Assembly: GCF_001667775.1 (NCBI RefSeq)
Contig: NZ_LZJI01000183.1
Coordinates: 92,088-156,087 of the forward strand
Origin: Mycobacterium sp. E1747
GTDB taxonomy: Bacteria; Actinomycetota; Actinomycetes; Mycobacteriales; Mycobacteriaceae
Direction: 5' to 3'
Length of the DNA stretch: 64,000 bases
Shown: positions 15,982 through 24,922 of the stretch, in pieces
Layout of the letters: every line of letters starts with the position of its first letter
How positions within the stretch are numbered: the first letter of the stretch is position 1
Made by a program: the position numbers and the translations under genes
Notes under the pieces: model-generated
What the model was told of the DNA's origin: nothing
The model's database searches: none
Seen by the model: only the letters and a program-made list of their open reading frames with translations

Positions 15982-17373
15982 ATGTTGAGCACCGACGTTG
16001 GAACCACCACCACCCGGCTGATGGGCTTCGGCCGCACCGCGCCGTCGGTGGCCGAAGTGCTCTCCACCCGCGATCCCGAGGTGATCGCCAAGGCCGTCGC
16101 CCGGGTAGCCGAATCCGGTGGCCCACACGGGCGGGGCGTCATCGCGCGCGGCCTGGGCCGGTCCTACGGCGACAACGCCCAAAACGGCGGCGGCCTGGTG
16201 ATCGACATGACGGGGCTGAATCGCATCCACTCGATCAGCGCCGACACCCGGCTGGTCGACGTCGACGCCGGGGTCAGCCTGGACCAGCTGATGAAGGCGG
16301 CGCTGCCGTTCGGGTTGTGGGTGCCGGTATTGCCGGGCACGCGCCAGGTCACGGTCGGCGGCGCGATCGCCTGCGACATCCACGGCAAGAACCACCACAG
16401 CGCGGGCAGCTTCGGCAACCACGTCCGCTCGATGGACCTGCTCATGGCCGACGGCACCGTCCGCACCATCACCCCAGACGGTGAGGACGCCGAACTGTTC
16501 TGGGTCACCGTCGGCGGCAACGGCCTGACCGGGATCGTGCTGCGCGCAACCATCGAGATGACGCCGACGGAGACGGCGTACTTCATCGCCGACGGCGTCG
16601 CCACCAAGGACCTCGACGAAACGGTCGCCATTCACCTCGACGGCAGCGAGGCCAACTACACCTACTCCAGCGCCTGGTTCGACTTGATCAGCCCGCCACC
16701 CAAACTCGGCCGGGCCGCGGTCAGCCGCGGCAGCCTGGCCAAGCTGGACCAACTGCCGGCGAAGCTGGCCAAGAATCCGCTGAAATTCGATGCCCCCCAG
16801 CTATTGACGGTGCCGAACATCTTTCCGGTCAGCGCGATGAACAAGCTCTCCTTCATGGCCATCGGCGAGGTGTACTACCGGCTGGGCGGGACCTACACCG
16901 GCAAGATCATGAACCTGTCGCAGTTCTACCACATGCTCGACCTGGTCAGCGGCTGGAACAATGCTTATGGCCCAACGGGTTTCGCGCAACACCAGTTCCT
17001 GGTCCCGCCGGACGCGATGGACGAGTTCAAGGCCATCATCCGCTGGATCCAGACCCGCGGCCATTACTCGGCGTTGAACGTGTTCAAACTCTTCGGCCCG
17101 GGCAACCGCGCGCCGCTGAGCTTCCCGATGGCCGGATGGAACGTCGCGATGGACTTCCCCAACAAGCCCGGCATCAACGAGTTTCTCAACGAACTCGACC
17201 GGCGCGTACTGGAATTCGGCGGCCGGGTGTATACCGCCAAGGATTCCCGCGCGAGCGCCGAGACCTTCCACGCCATGTACCCGCGCATCGACGAATGGAT
17301 CGCGGTGCGCCGCAAGGTGGATCCCGCCGGGGTATTCGCCTCCGACATGGCCCGACGTTTGGAGCTGTTGTAA
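15982..17373 (+). CDS. dprE1: Decaprenylphosphoryl-beta-D-ribose 2'-oxidase DprE1
   Basis: A 463-residue FAD-dependent oxidase equal to M. tuberculosis DprE1 (Rv3790, 461 aa). The FAD-binding domain shows [17 protein letters not shown] and [13 protein letters not shown]. DprE1 oxidises decaprenylphosphoryl-ribose at C2', the first half of the epimerisation to decaprenylphosphoryl-arabinose, at the periplasmic face or membrane. The active-site residue corresponding to Cys387, the covalent target of benzothiazinones, is Ala389 here (codon GCG at 17146-17148, in GWNVAMDFP). The ATG at 15982 is preferred over a TTG six bases upstream. dprE2 begins directly after the stop codon. Confidence 0.96.
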   Translation: MLSTDVGTTTTRLMGFGRTAPSVAEVLSTRDPEVIAKAVARVAESGGPHGRGVIARGLGRSYGDNAQNGGGLVIDMTGLNRIHSISADTRLVDVDAGVSLDQLMKAALPFGLWVPVLPGTRQVTVGGAIACDIHGKNHHSAGSFGNHVRSMDLLMADGTVRTITPDGEDAELFWVTVGGNGLTGIVLRATIEMTPTETAYFIADGVATKDLDETVAIHLDGSEANYTYSSAWFDLISPPPKLGRAAVSRGSLAKLDQLPAKLAKNPLKFDAPQLLTVPNIFPVSAMNKLSFMAIGEVYYRLGGTYTGKIMNLSQFYHMLDLVSGWNNAYGPTGFAQHQFLVPPDAMDEFKAIIRWIQTRGHYSALNVFKLFGPGNRAPLSFPMAGWNVAMDFPNKPGINEFLNELDRRVLEFGGRVYTAKDSRASAETFHAMYPRIDEWIAVRRKVDPAGVFASDMARRLELL

Positions 17374-18138
17374 ATGGTGCTGGACGCCGTGGGAAATCCG
17401 CAGACCATCCTGCTGCTCGGCGGTACCTCCGAGATCGGGCTGGCCATCTGTGAGCGCTACCTGCAGAACGCGCACGCCCGTATCGTGCTGGCCGCCATGC
17501 CCGGTGACCCGGGTCGCGACGCGGCCGTCGCCCAGATGAAGGCGGCCGGCGCGCGGTCGGTGGAGCTGATCGACTTCGAGGCCACCGACGCCGACAGCCA
17601 TCCCAAGACGATCGATGCGGCCTTCGCCCACGGTGACGTCGACGTGGCGATCGTCGCCTTCGGCATCCTCGGGGACGCCGAGGAGCTGTGGCAGGATCAG
17701 CGCAAGGCCGTCCTGGCCGCCGAAATCAACTACACCGCAGCGGTTTCGGTGGGGGTTCTACTCGGCGAAAAGATGCGCGCGCAGGGCTTCGGCCAAATCA
17801 TCGCGATGAGCTCGGCCGCCGGGGAGCGGGTGCGGCGGTCCAACTTCGTCTACGGCTCCACGAAGGCGGGGCTGGACGGCTTCTATCTGGGTCTCGGAGA
17901 AGCGTTGCGCGAGTACGGGGTTCGCGTCCTGGTGATCCGCCCGGGCCAGGTCCGCACCCGGATGAGCGCGCACGTCAAGGAAGCGCCGCTGACCGTCGAC
18001 AAGGAGTACGTCGCCAACCTTGCGGTCACCTCGGCCGCTAAGGGTAAGGAATTGGTTTGGGCGCCAGGAGCATTTCGATACGTGATGATGGTGTTGCGAC
18101 ACATCCCCCGGCCCATCTTCCGCAAGCTGCCCATTTGA
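17374..18138 (+). CDS. dprE2: Decaprenylphosphoryl-2-keto-ribose reductase DprE2
   Basis: A 254-residue short-chain dehydrogenase equal to M. tuberculosis Rv3791. The cofactor motif is [10 protein letters not shown] near the N-terminus, the catalytic Ser lies in AMSSAAGE, and the YxxxK motif is YGSTK. It reduces the 2'-keto intermediate made by DprE1 with NADH to decaprenylphosphoryl-arabinose, the only known arabinofuranose donor. It begins at the base after the dprE1 stop codon, and aftA begins two bases after its own stop, so all three are one transcript. Confidence 0.95.
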   Translation: MVLDAVGNPQTILLLGGTSEIGLAICERYLQNAHARIVLAAMPGDPGRDAAVAQMKAAGARSVELIDFEATDADSHPKTIDAAFAHGDVDVAIVAFGILGDAEELWQDQRKAVLAAEINYTAAVSVGVLLGEKMRAQGFGQIIAMSSAAGERVRRSNFVYGSTKAGLDGFYLGLGEALREYGVRVLVIRPGQVRTRMSAHVKEAPLTVDKEYVANLAVTSAAKGKELVWAPGAFRYVMMVLRHIPRPIFRKLPI

Positions 18139-18140
18139 TC

Positions 18141-20093
18141 ATGCGTAACGCACTGGCCAGCCTCGGCCAGATGTTCGTGGCGGTGGCGGTGGCCGTCGTC
18201 GTCGCGGCGGTCTCGCTCGTCGCCATCTCCGGCGTCCAGTGGCCGGCCTTCCCGTCGTCGAATCAGCTGCACGCGCTGACCACCGTGGGCCAGGTCGGCT
18301 GCCTGGCCGGCCTGATCGCCGCGGGTTGGGCGTGGCGGCGGTGGCGGTGGCCGGCGCGGCTGGGCGGGCTGGTGTTCGTGTCGGCGTTCACCGTCGTGAC
18401 CCTGGGCATGCCGCTGGGCGCGACCAAGCTGTATCTGTTCGGCATCTCCGTCGACCAGCAGTTCCGCACCGAGTACCTGACCCGGCTGGCCGACAGCCCC
18501 GCCCTGCGCGACATGACCTACCTTGGACTGCCGCCGTTCTACCCGCCGGGCTGGTTCTGGATCGGCGGGCGGGCCGCGACGCTGAGCGGGACGCCGGCCT
18601 GGGAGATCTACAAGCCGTGGGCCGTCACCTCCATCACGATCGCCGTGGCCGTCGCCCTGGTGTTGTGGTGGCGGATGGTCCGGTTCGAGTACGCGCTGAT
18701 CGTCACCACCGCGACGGCGGCGGCGACGCTGGCCTACGGCTCGCCCGAACCGTACGCGGCGATGATCACCGTGCTGCTGCCGCCGGTGCTGGTGCTGGCC
18801 TGGTCGGGCCTGCGTGCCGGCGAGCGCGAGCGTCACGCCAGCGTGACGCAAGGCGCCGACGGGCACGCTGGCGTGACGCTCGACGGGCAAGAGACACCAT
18901 CGCCCGACGCCAGAAGCGGGTGGGCCGCCGTCATCGCCGCCGGACTCTTCCTGGGGTTCACCGCCACCTGGTACCTGCTGCTGTTCGGCTTCATCGCCTT
19001 CACGTTCGCGGTGATGGGCCTCGCCCTGGCCGGGGCGCGCTGGCGACAAGGAGGGTTCGGGGCGGCGCTCGACCCGCTGCGCCGGCTGGCCGTGATCGCC
19101 GTCATCGCCGCCGCCATCGGCAGCACCACCTGGCTTCCTTTCCTGTTGCGGGCGGTCCGCAGCCCGGTCAGCAACTCCGGCAGCGCGGCGCACTACCTGC
19201 CGTCCGACGGCGCCGTCCTGACCTTCCCGATGCTGCAGTTCTCGCTGCTGGGCGCGATCTGCCTGCTGGGTGCGCTGTGGCTGGTGGTGCGTGCCCGGTC
19301 GTCGGTGCGGGCCGGTGCCCTGGCCATCGGCGTGCTGGCCATCTACCTGTGGTCGCTGCTGTCGATGCTGACCACGCTGGCGCGCACCACGCTGCTGTCG
19401 TTCCGGCTGCAACCCACCCTGACCGTGCTGCTGGTCGCCGCGGGGGCGTTCGGCTTCGTCGAGGCGGTGCGCGCGCTCTCCGCGCGCGGACGGGCCGTCC
19501 TGCCCCTCGCCGGCGCCGTCGGGCTGGCCGCCGCGATCGCGTTCAGCCAGGACATCCCCGACGTGCTGCGCCCGGACCTCACCGTCGCCTACACCGACAC
19601 CGACGGCAACGGCCAGCGCGGCGACCGGCGACCGCCCAGCTCGGAGAAGTTCTACCCCGACATCGACCACGCCATCGTGACCGTGACCGGCCGGCCCCGC
19701 GACCAGACGGTCGTGATGACCGCCGACTACAGCTTCCTGTCCTTCTATCCCTATTGGGGATTCCAGGGATTGACGTCGCATTACGCCAACCCGCTGGCGC
19801 AGTTCGACCTGCGGGCCGCCCAGATCGACAAGTGGTCCAAACTCAAGTCCGCCGACGAGCTGCTGCGCGCGCTGGACACCTGCCCCTGGCCGCCGCCCAC
19901 GGTGTTCCTGATGCGCCGCGGCGCGAACGGCAACTACACGCTGCGGCTCGCCGAGGACGTGTATCCCAACCAGCCCAACGTCCGCCGCTACACCGTTGAC
20001 CTGCGGGCCGCCCTTTTCGACAGCCCGCAGTTCGTCGTCCAAACTGCCGGCCCGTTCGTGCTGGCCATCCGCAAGCCGGTGCCGGGCCGCTGA
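18141..20093 (+). CDS. aftA: Galactan 5-O-arabinofuranosyltransferase AftA
   Basis: A 650-residue GT-C membrane glycosyltransferase equal to M. tuberculosis AftA (Rv3792, about 643 aa). It has about eleven hydrophobic segments and an extracytoplasmic C-terminal domain. The first large loop has [19 protein letters not shown], containing the DQQFRTEY element that acts as the GT-C metal/base motif. It adds the first arabinofuranose to galactan. A loop at about residues 229-257 is expanded: the DNA there is an 18-bp inverted repeat (18829-18846 and 18865-18882) read in frame. ATG 18141 lies two bases after dprE2, and the stop shares its last base with the embC start codon. Confidence 0.95.
   Translation: MRNALASLGQMFVAVAVAVVVAAVSLVAISGVQWPAFPSSNQLHALTTVGQVGCLAGLIAAGWAWRRWRWPARLGGLVFVSAFTVVTLGMPLGATKLYLFGISVDQQFRTEYLTRLADSPALRDMTYLGLPPFYPPGWFWIGGRAATLSGTPAWEIYKPWAVTSITIAVAVALVLWWRMVRFEYALIVTTATAAATLAYGSPEPYAAMITVLLPPVLVLAWSGLRAGERERHASVTQGADGHAGVTLDGQETPSPDARSGWAAVIAAGLFLGFTATWYLLLFGFIAFTFAVMGLALAGARWRQGGFGAALDPLRRLAVIAVIAAAIGSTTWLPFLLRAVRSPVSNSGSAAHYLPSDGAVLTFPMLQFSLLGAICLLGALWLVVRARSSVRAGALAIGVLAIYLWSLLSMLTTLARTTLLSFRLQPTLTVLLVAAGAFGFVEAVRALSARGRAVLPLAGAVGLAAAIAFSQDIPDVLRPDLTVAYTDTDGNGQRGDRRPPSSEKFYPDIDHAIVTVTGRPRDQTVVMTADYSFLSFYPYWGFQGLTSHYANPLAQFDLRAAQIDKWSKLKSADELLRALDTCPWPPPTVFLMRRGANGNYTLRLAEDVYPNQPNVRRYTVDLRAALFDSPQFVVQTAGPFVLAIRKPVPGR
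18829..18882. repeat. Palindromic element inside aftA
   Basis: GAGCGTCACGCCAGCGTG (18829-18846) is repeated as its exact reverse complement at 18865-18882. Each arm is itself nearly palindromic: GCGTCACG (18831-18838) pairs with CGTGACGC (18843-18850). The element is an in-frame multiple of three relative to a shorter loop expected from M. tuberculosis AftA. Confidence 0.75.
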
Positions 20094-23000
20094 TGAGCAC
20101 CGACACCGTGCCTCAAAAGGGGCCGCCCCACGTCGAAGAACTAGCATCTAGCACCGTGACCGACACGGGAGCGAACCACCGGATCGCTCGGTGGGTTGCT
20201 ATCGTCGCCGGGCTGCTCGGGGCTTTACTGGCCATCGCCACCCCACTGCTGCCGGTCAACCAGACCACCGCCCAGCTGAACTGGCCGCAAAACGGCACGT
20301 TCGAAAGCGTCGACGCCCCCCTGATCGGTTACGTGGCGACCGACTTGAACATCACCGTGCCGTGTCAGGCCGCCGCCGGGCTGGCCGGCCCGCGGAACGC
20401 CGGCAAGACGGTGCTGTTGTCCACCGTGCCCAAGCAGGCCCCCAAGGCCGTCGACCGCGGGCTGCTCATCCAGCGCGCCAACGACTACCTGGTGGTGGTG
20501 GTGCGCAACGTCGCGGTGGTGACCGCCCCGCTGAGCCAGGTGCTCAGCCCGGCCTGCCAGCGGCTCACCTTCACCGCGCACGCCGAGAAGGTCACCGCCG
20601 AATTCGTCGGCCTGACGCAGGGACCCAACGCCGAGCACCCCGGCTCGCCGCTGCGTGGCGAGAAGAGCGGCTATGACTTCCGTCCGCAGATCGTTGGCGT
20701 CTTCACCGACCTGAGCGGGCCGACGCCGCCCGGCCTGAGCTTCTCGGCGACCATCGATACGCGCTACAGCAGCAGCCCTACCGAATTGAAGATGGCGGCG
20801 ATGATCCTCGGGGTCGTGCTGACGGCCGCCGCCCTGGCCGCGCTGCACCTGCTCGACACCGCGGACGGCACCCGGCATCGCCGCTTCCTGCCGTCGCGTT
20901 GGTGGTCGATCGGCGGGCTGGACGCCTTGGTCATCGCCGTCCTGGTGTGCTGGCAATTCGTCGGCGCCAACACCTCCGACGACGGCTACATCCTGACCAT
21001 GGCCCGGGTATCCGAGCACGCCGGCTACATGGCCAACTACTACCGCTGGTTCGGCACGCCGGAGGCGCCCTTCGGCTGGTACTACGACCTGCTCGCGGTG
21101 TGGGCGCATGTCAGCACCGCCAGCATCTGGATGCGGTTGCCCACCCTGGCCATGGCGCTGACCTGCTGGTGGGTGATCAGCCGTGAGGTGATGCCCCGCT
21201 TGGGGCACGCCGTCAAACAGAACCGCGGCGCGGCGTGGACCGCGGCCGGCATGTTCCTGGCCGTGTGGTTGCCGCTCAACAACGGGCTGCGCCCCGAGCC
21301 GATCATCGCGCTGGGCATCCTGCTGACCTGGTGCTCGGTGGAGCGCGCGGTGGCCACCAGCCGGCTGCTGCCGGTCGCGGTCGCCTGCATCATCGGCGCC
21401 CTGACGCTGTTCTCCGGGCCGACCGGCATCGCCTCGATCGGCGCCCTGCTGGTGGCTATCGGGCCGTTGCGGACCATCCTGCACCGCAGGTCCAAACGAT
21501 TCGGCGCACTGCCGTTGGTGGCGCCCCTGTTCGCGGCGGTCACGGTCACCGCCATCCTGATCTTCCGCGATCAGACCCTGGCGGGCGAGATCCAGGCCAG
21601 CATGCTCAAGCGGGCCGTCGGCCCCAGCCTGAGTTGGTTCGACGAACACATCCGCTACGAGCGCCTGTTCATGGCCAGTCCCGACGGCTCGGTCGCCCGC
21701 CGCTTCGCCGTGCTGGCCCTGGTCCTGGCTCTCGCGATCACGGTCGCAATGTCGTTGCGCAAGGGCCGAATTCCGGGCACGGCCGCCGGGCCGAGCCGCC
21801 GCATCGTCGGGATCACGATCATCTCCTTCATCGCGATGATGTTCACGCCCACCAAGTGGACCCACCACTATGGGGTCTTCGCGGGACTGGCCGGGCCGCT
21901 GGGCGCGCTGGCCGCCGTCGCCGTGACCTCCGTGGCGATGCGGTCGCGGCGCAACCGCACCATGTTCGCGGCCGCGGTGCTGTTCCTCATGGCCCTGTCC
22001 TTCGCCAGCGTCAACGGCTGGTGGTATGTCTCCAATTTCGGTGTGCCATGGTCGAATTCGTTCCCCGCCTGGCACTACGCCTTTGCCACCGCGCTGCTCG
22101 CGCTGACGGTCGTGGTGCTGCTGCTGGCCGCGTGGTTCCACTTCGTCGATCCCGAAAACGGCGCACCCAAAACCCGCCTGGGTGCACGATTCGCCGGAAT
22201 CATCCAGTCCCCGTTGGCAATCGCGACCTGGCTGCTGGTGGTGTTCGAGGTGGCGTCGCTGACCCTGGCGATGACCGACCAATACCCCGCCTGGTCGGTG
22301 GGCCGCTCGAACCTGCAGGCGCTGATGGGCAAGTCCTGCGGCCTGGCCGAGGACGTCCTGGTGGAACAGGACCCCAGCGCGGCTGCGCTGTCGCCGGTGA
22401 GCGCCTCGCTGGGCGACGCCCTGGGCGCGGGCCTGTCGGAAGCGTTCACGCCCAACGGGATTCCCGCCGACGTCCGCGCCGATCCGGTGATGGAGCGTCC
22501 GGGCGACCGCAGCTTCATCAACGACGACAGGCTCGTCACCGGCGCCGAGGCCGGCACCGAGGGAGGCACCAATCCGGCGCCGGGAATCAACGGATCGGTG
22601 GCCCAGCTGCCCTACAACCTGGATCCCTCTCGCACGCCGGTCCTGGGCAGCTGGCGTCCTGGCATCCAGGTGCCCGCCCACCTGCGGTCGGGCTGGTACC
22701 GCCTTCCCGCCCGCGACCAGGCGCGGCCACTGCTGGTGGTGAGCGCGGCCGGCCGCTTCGACCCCCGTGAGGTGCAGGTCCAGTGGGCCACCGATGCGGA
22801 GGCGGCGGGTGGGCATCCCGGCGGGTCGTTCCAGTTCTCCGACGTGGGCGCCTCCCCGGCGTGGCGCAACCTGCGGTTGCCGCTGTCGGCGATCCCCGCC
22901 GACGCCACCCAGATCCGGCTGGTCGCCGACGACGAAGACCTGGCGCCGCAGCACTGGATCGCGCTCACCCCGCCGCGCATCCCGCAGCTGCGCACACTGC

Positions 23001-23371
23001 AGGACGTCGTCGGCTCGAAGGACCCGGTGTTCCTGGACTGGCTGGTCGGCCTGGCGTTTCCCTGCCAGCGCCCGTTCAGCCATCAAAACGGCGTCGACGA
23101 GACGCCGAAATGGCGGATCCTGCCAGACCGTTTCGGCGCCGAAGCCAACTCGCCGGTGATGGACAACAACGGCGGCGGCCCGCTCGGCGTCACCGAGCTG
23201 TTGCTGAAGGCGACCACGATGGCGACCTATCTGAAGGACGACTGGTCACGCGACTGGGGCTCCCTGCAACGGTTGACGCCATATGTCGCCGGCGCACAGC
23301 CCGCCCGCCTGCAGCTGGGTACGGCCACGCGCGGCGGCCTGTGGAGCCCCGCGCCGCTGCGCAAGAGCTAG
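20093..23371 (+). CDS. embC: Arabinosyltransferase EmbC
   Basis: A 1092-residue GT-C arabinosyltransferase equal to M. tuberculosis EmbC (Rv3793, 1094 aa). The N-terminal helix carries AIATPLLPVNQTTAQLNWPQ, followed by a beta-sandwich domain. The catalytic DDG motif is at about residues 296-298 in ANTSDDGYI, and the block of membrane helices contains FTPTKWTHHYG. The C-terminal half is the carbohydrate-binding periplasmic domain. EmbC polymerises the arabinan of lipoarabinomannan. The ATG overlaps the last base of aftA. Unlike in M. tuberculosis, embA does not follow directly; three unrelated genes intervene. Confidence 0.96.
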   Translation: MSTDTVPQKGPPHVEELASSTVTDTGANHRIARWVAIVAGLLGALLAIATPLLPVNQTTAQLNWPQNGTFESVDAPLIGYVATDLNITVPCQAAAGLAGPRNAGKTVLLSTVPKQAPKAVDRGLLIQRANDYLVVVVRNVAVVTAPLSQVLSPACQRLTFTAHAEKVTAEFVGLTQGPNAEHPGSPLRGEKSGYDFRPQIVGVFTDLSGPTPPGLSFSATIDTRYSSSPTELKMAAMILGVVLTAAALAALHLLDTADGTRHRRFLPSRWWSIGGLDALVIAVLVCWQFVGANTSDDGYILTMARVSEHAGYMANYYRWFGTPEAPFGWYYDLLAVWAHVSTASIWMRLPTLAMALTCWWVISREVMPRLGHAVKQNRGAAWTAAGMFLAVWLPLNNGLRPEPIIALGILLTWCSVERAVATSRLLPVAVACIIGALTLFSGPTGIASIGALLVAIGPLRTILHRRSKRFGALPLVAPLFAAVTVTAILIFRDQTLAGEIQASMLKRAVGPSLSWFDEHIRYERLFMASPDGSVARRFAVLALVLALAITVAMSLRKGRIPGTAAGPSRRIVGITIISFIAMMFTPTKWTHHYGVFAGLAGPLGALAAVAVTSVAMRSRRNRTMFAAAVLFLMALSFASVNGWWYVSNFGVPWSNSFPAWHYAFATALLALTVVVLLLAAWFHFVDPENGAPKTRLGARFAGIIQSPLAIATWLLVVFEVASLTLAMTDQYPAWSVGRSNLQALMGKSCGLAEDVLVEQDPSAAALSPVSASLGDALGAGLSEAFTPNGIPADVRADPVMERPGDRSFINDDRLVTGAEAGTEGGTNPAPGINGSVAQLPYNLDPSRTPVLGSWRPGIQVPAHLRSGWYRLPARDQARPLLVVSAAGRFDPREVQVQWATDAEAAGGHPGGSFQFSDVGASPAWRNLRLPLSAIPADATQIRLVADDEDLAPQHWIALTPPRIPQLRTLQDVVGSKDPVFLDWLVGLAFPCQRPFSHQNGVDETPKWRILPDRFGAEANSPVMDNNGGGPLGVTELLLKATTMATYLKDDWSRDWGSLQRLTPYVAGAQPARLQLGTATRGGLWSPAPLRKS

Positions 23372-23408
23372 CGACCGCTTTCTCGACGGGTCTTGCCCGC
23401 GATTATCC

Positions 23409-23424
23409 GTAAGTCTACGCTTAC
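23409..23424 (+). promoter_or_regulatory. Inverted-repeat operator overlapping the -10 of the arsR gene
   Basis: GTAAG-N6-CTTAC (23409-23413, 23420-23424) surrounds TACGCT (23416-23421), which ends eight bases before the GTG start at 23430. This places a symmetrical site of the size used by ArsR proteins exactly on the -10 of a leaderless promoter, as expected for autorepression. Confidence 0.6.
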
Positions 23425-23429
23425 CGTTC

Positions 23430-23753
23430 GTGACCACTTACCAAAACGGTGACGTATGGCTGGCCCTGGCCGACGGGACGCGGCGGGCCATCGTGGAACG
23501 CCTCGCTCACGGCCCGTCGGCGGTCGGCGAGTTGGCCCGCGACCTGCCCGTCAGCCGGCCGGCGGTGTCACAACACCTCAAAGTGCTCAAGTCCGCGGGG
23601 CTGGTGCGTGACCGTGCCGCAGGTACGCGACGCATGTACCAACTCGACCACACCGGGCTGCAGGCGTTGCGCGCCGACCTGGACCGGTTCTGGACGCAGG
23701 CCCTGGCCGGCTACGCCCAGAAAATCGACGAGAGCAAAGGAGAAAGCAGGTGA
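23430..23753 (+). CDS. ArsR family transcriptional regulator
   Basis: A 107-residue winged-helix repressor. The DNA-binding region is AVGELARDLPVSRPAVSQHLKVLKSAGLV (about residues 29-57, here named only by its ends), followed by a wing with RAAGTRRMYQL. There are no Cys-rich metal-binding motifs, so it belongs to the metal-independent group usually paired with SRPBCC genes. The GTG at 23430 is set by the -10 eight bases upstream. Its TGA overlaps the GTG of the SRPBCC gene by four bases. The operon is inserted between embC and embA. Confidence 0.88.
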   Translation: MTTYQNGDVWLALADGTRRAIVERLAHGPSAVGELARDLPVSRPAVSQHLKVLKSAGLVRDRAAGTRRMYQLDHTGLQALRADLDRFWTQALAGYAQKIDESKGESR

Positions 23754-24235
23754 ATCAACGGATTTCGAGCGTCGCCCACACCATCGTCGTCAACGCGCCG
23801 ATCGAGCGGGCCTTCACGGTCTTCACCGAACAATTCGGCGACTTCAAACCGCGGGAGCACAACCTGCTCGCGGTTCCGATCGCCGAGACGATCTTCGAGC
23901 CGCGGGTCGGGGGGCACATCTATGACCGCGGCATTGACGGCAGCGTGTGTCGCTGGGCCCGGATCCTGGTCTACGAGCCGCCGCACCGCCTGGTGTTCAG
24001 CTGGGATATCGGCCCGACCTGGCAAGTGGAGTCCGACCAGTCGAAGACCAGCGAAGTCGAGGTGCGGTTCACCGCTGAGCCCGGTGAGCGCACCCGGGTT
24101 GACCTCGAACACCGTCACCTCGATCGCCACGGTCCCGGCTGGCAGTCCGTCGCGGACGGCGTCGACGGCGAGGCGGGCTGGCCGCTCTACCTGGATCGCT
24201 ATGCCCGCCTGCTGCCCGCTCGGGACCGGCAATGA
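23750..24235 (+). CDS. SRPBCC (AHSA1-like) domain protein
   Basis: A 161-residue START/SRPBCC-fold protein of the AHSA1 subgroup: VAHTIVVNAPIERAFTVFTEQFG at the N-terminus, RVGGHIYDRGIDGSVCRWARIL in the middle, and TRVDLEHRHLDRHGPGW near the C-terminus. Such proteins have a large hydrophobic pocket for a small ligand and are often the co-transcribed partner of an ArsR regulator. The ligand is unknown. The GTG overlaps the arsR stop (GTGA), and its own stop overlaps the next gene's ATG, so all three are translationally coupled. Confidence 0.87.
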   Translation: MNQRISSVAHTIVVNAPIERAFTVFTEQFGDFKPREHNLLAVPIAETIFEPRVGGHIYDRGIDGSVCRWARILVYEPPHRLVFSWDIGPTWQVESDQSKTSEVEVRFTAEPGERTRVDLEHRHLDRHGPGWQSVADGVDGEAGWPLYLDRYARLLPARDRQ

Positions 24236-24855
24236 CGGCAAGCCTGATGAGCATGGCCTGCGACGAGCGGGCCGACCTCGCAGAGTTCCTGGCCACCCTG
24301 ACGCCCGAGCAGTGGAAGGCGCCCAGCCTGTGTACCCGCTGGACGGTCAAAGACGTTGTCGCGCATACCATCAGCTACGAGGAGCTCGGTCCGCTGGGGC
24401 TGATGAGACGCTTCGCGAAGGGCTGGGTCGTCCGTGCCAACCAGGTGGGCGTCGACGAGTTCGCCGACCGGAGTCCAGATCAGCTGCTCGACTTTCTGCG
24501 GGGCCATCTCCAACCACAGGGGCTGACAGCGGGTTTCGGCGGAATGATCGCGCTCGTGGACGGCACGATCCATCACCAAGACATCCGCCGCGCGCTGAAC
24601 CGGCCCCGCGTCGTCCCTGCCGATCGACTCGAGCGCGTCCTCGATCTGGTGCCGGGCAACCCGCGGCTGGGGGCCGGACGCCGAATCCGGGGGCTGCACC
24701 TGCGCGCCACCGACCTCGATTGGGAACACGGCCGCGGAACGGAAGTCACCGGGCCCGGCGAGGCGCTGCTGATGGCGATGTCCGGCCGGCCGGCGGCGCT
24801 CGCCGACCTCGCCGGGCCTGGCGTGAACACCCTGGCCGCCCGGCTGCCCCGCTGA
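24232..24855 (+). CDS. Maleylpyruvate-isomerase-fold protein (TIGR03083-like)
   Basis: A 207-residue DinB-like/mycothiol-dependent isomerase-fold protein. The N-terminal [19 protein letters not shown] holds the first metal His, and [16 protein letters not shown] in the middle gives the HHxD-type second motif. The C-terminal part [13 protein letters not shown] is common to the family. A divalent-metal, possibly mycothiol-dependent, activity is inferred; the substrate is unknown. The ATG at 24232 overlaps the SRPBCC stop. It ends 67 bp before embA. It is a distant relative of the protein at 799-1383. Confidence 0.85.
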   Translation: MTASLMSMACDERADLAEFLATLTPEQWKAPSLCTRWTVKDVVAHTISYEELGPLGLMRRFAKGWVVRANQVGVDEFADRSPDQLLDFLRGHLQPQGLTAGFGGMIALVDGTIHHQDIRRALNRPRVVPADRLERVLDLVPGNPRLGAGRRIRGLHLRATDLDWEHGRGTEVTGPGEALLMAMSGRPAALADLAGPGVNTLAARLPR

Positions 24856-24908
24856 CGCCGCGCGGTCCCGCGCGGCCCCGCGTCCTCCGCGGACAAAGCG
24901 GCTTCGCT

Positions 24909-24914
24909 TACGAT
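24909..24914 (+). promoter_or_regulatory. Candidate leaderless -10 of embAB
   Basis: TACGAT ends eight bases before the GTG start of embA at 24923. Because three unrelated genes separate embC from embA, this promoter probably supplies embA and embB. Confidence 0.5.
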
Positions 24915-24922
24915 CGAGCCTC

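Noticed and set aside
18829..18882. Insertion sequence end
   Set aside because: No transposase gene or flanking target duplication; only a short palindrome.
20225..23086. A 953-codon minus-strand frame opposite embC
   Set aside because: Composition (Gln, Arg, Gly, His) is typical of an antisense shadow, and embC is unambiguous.
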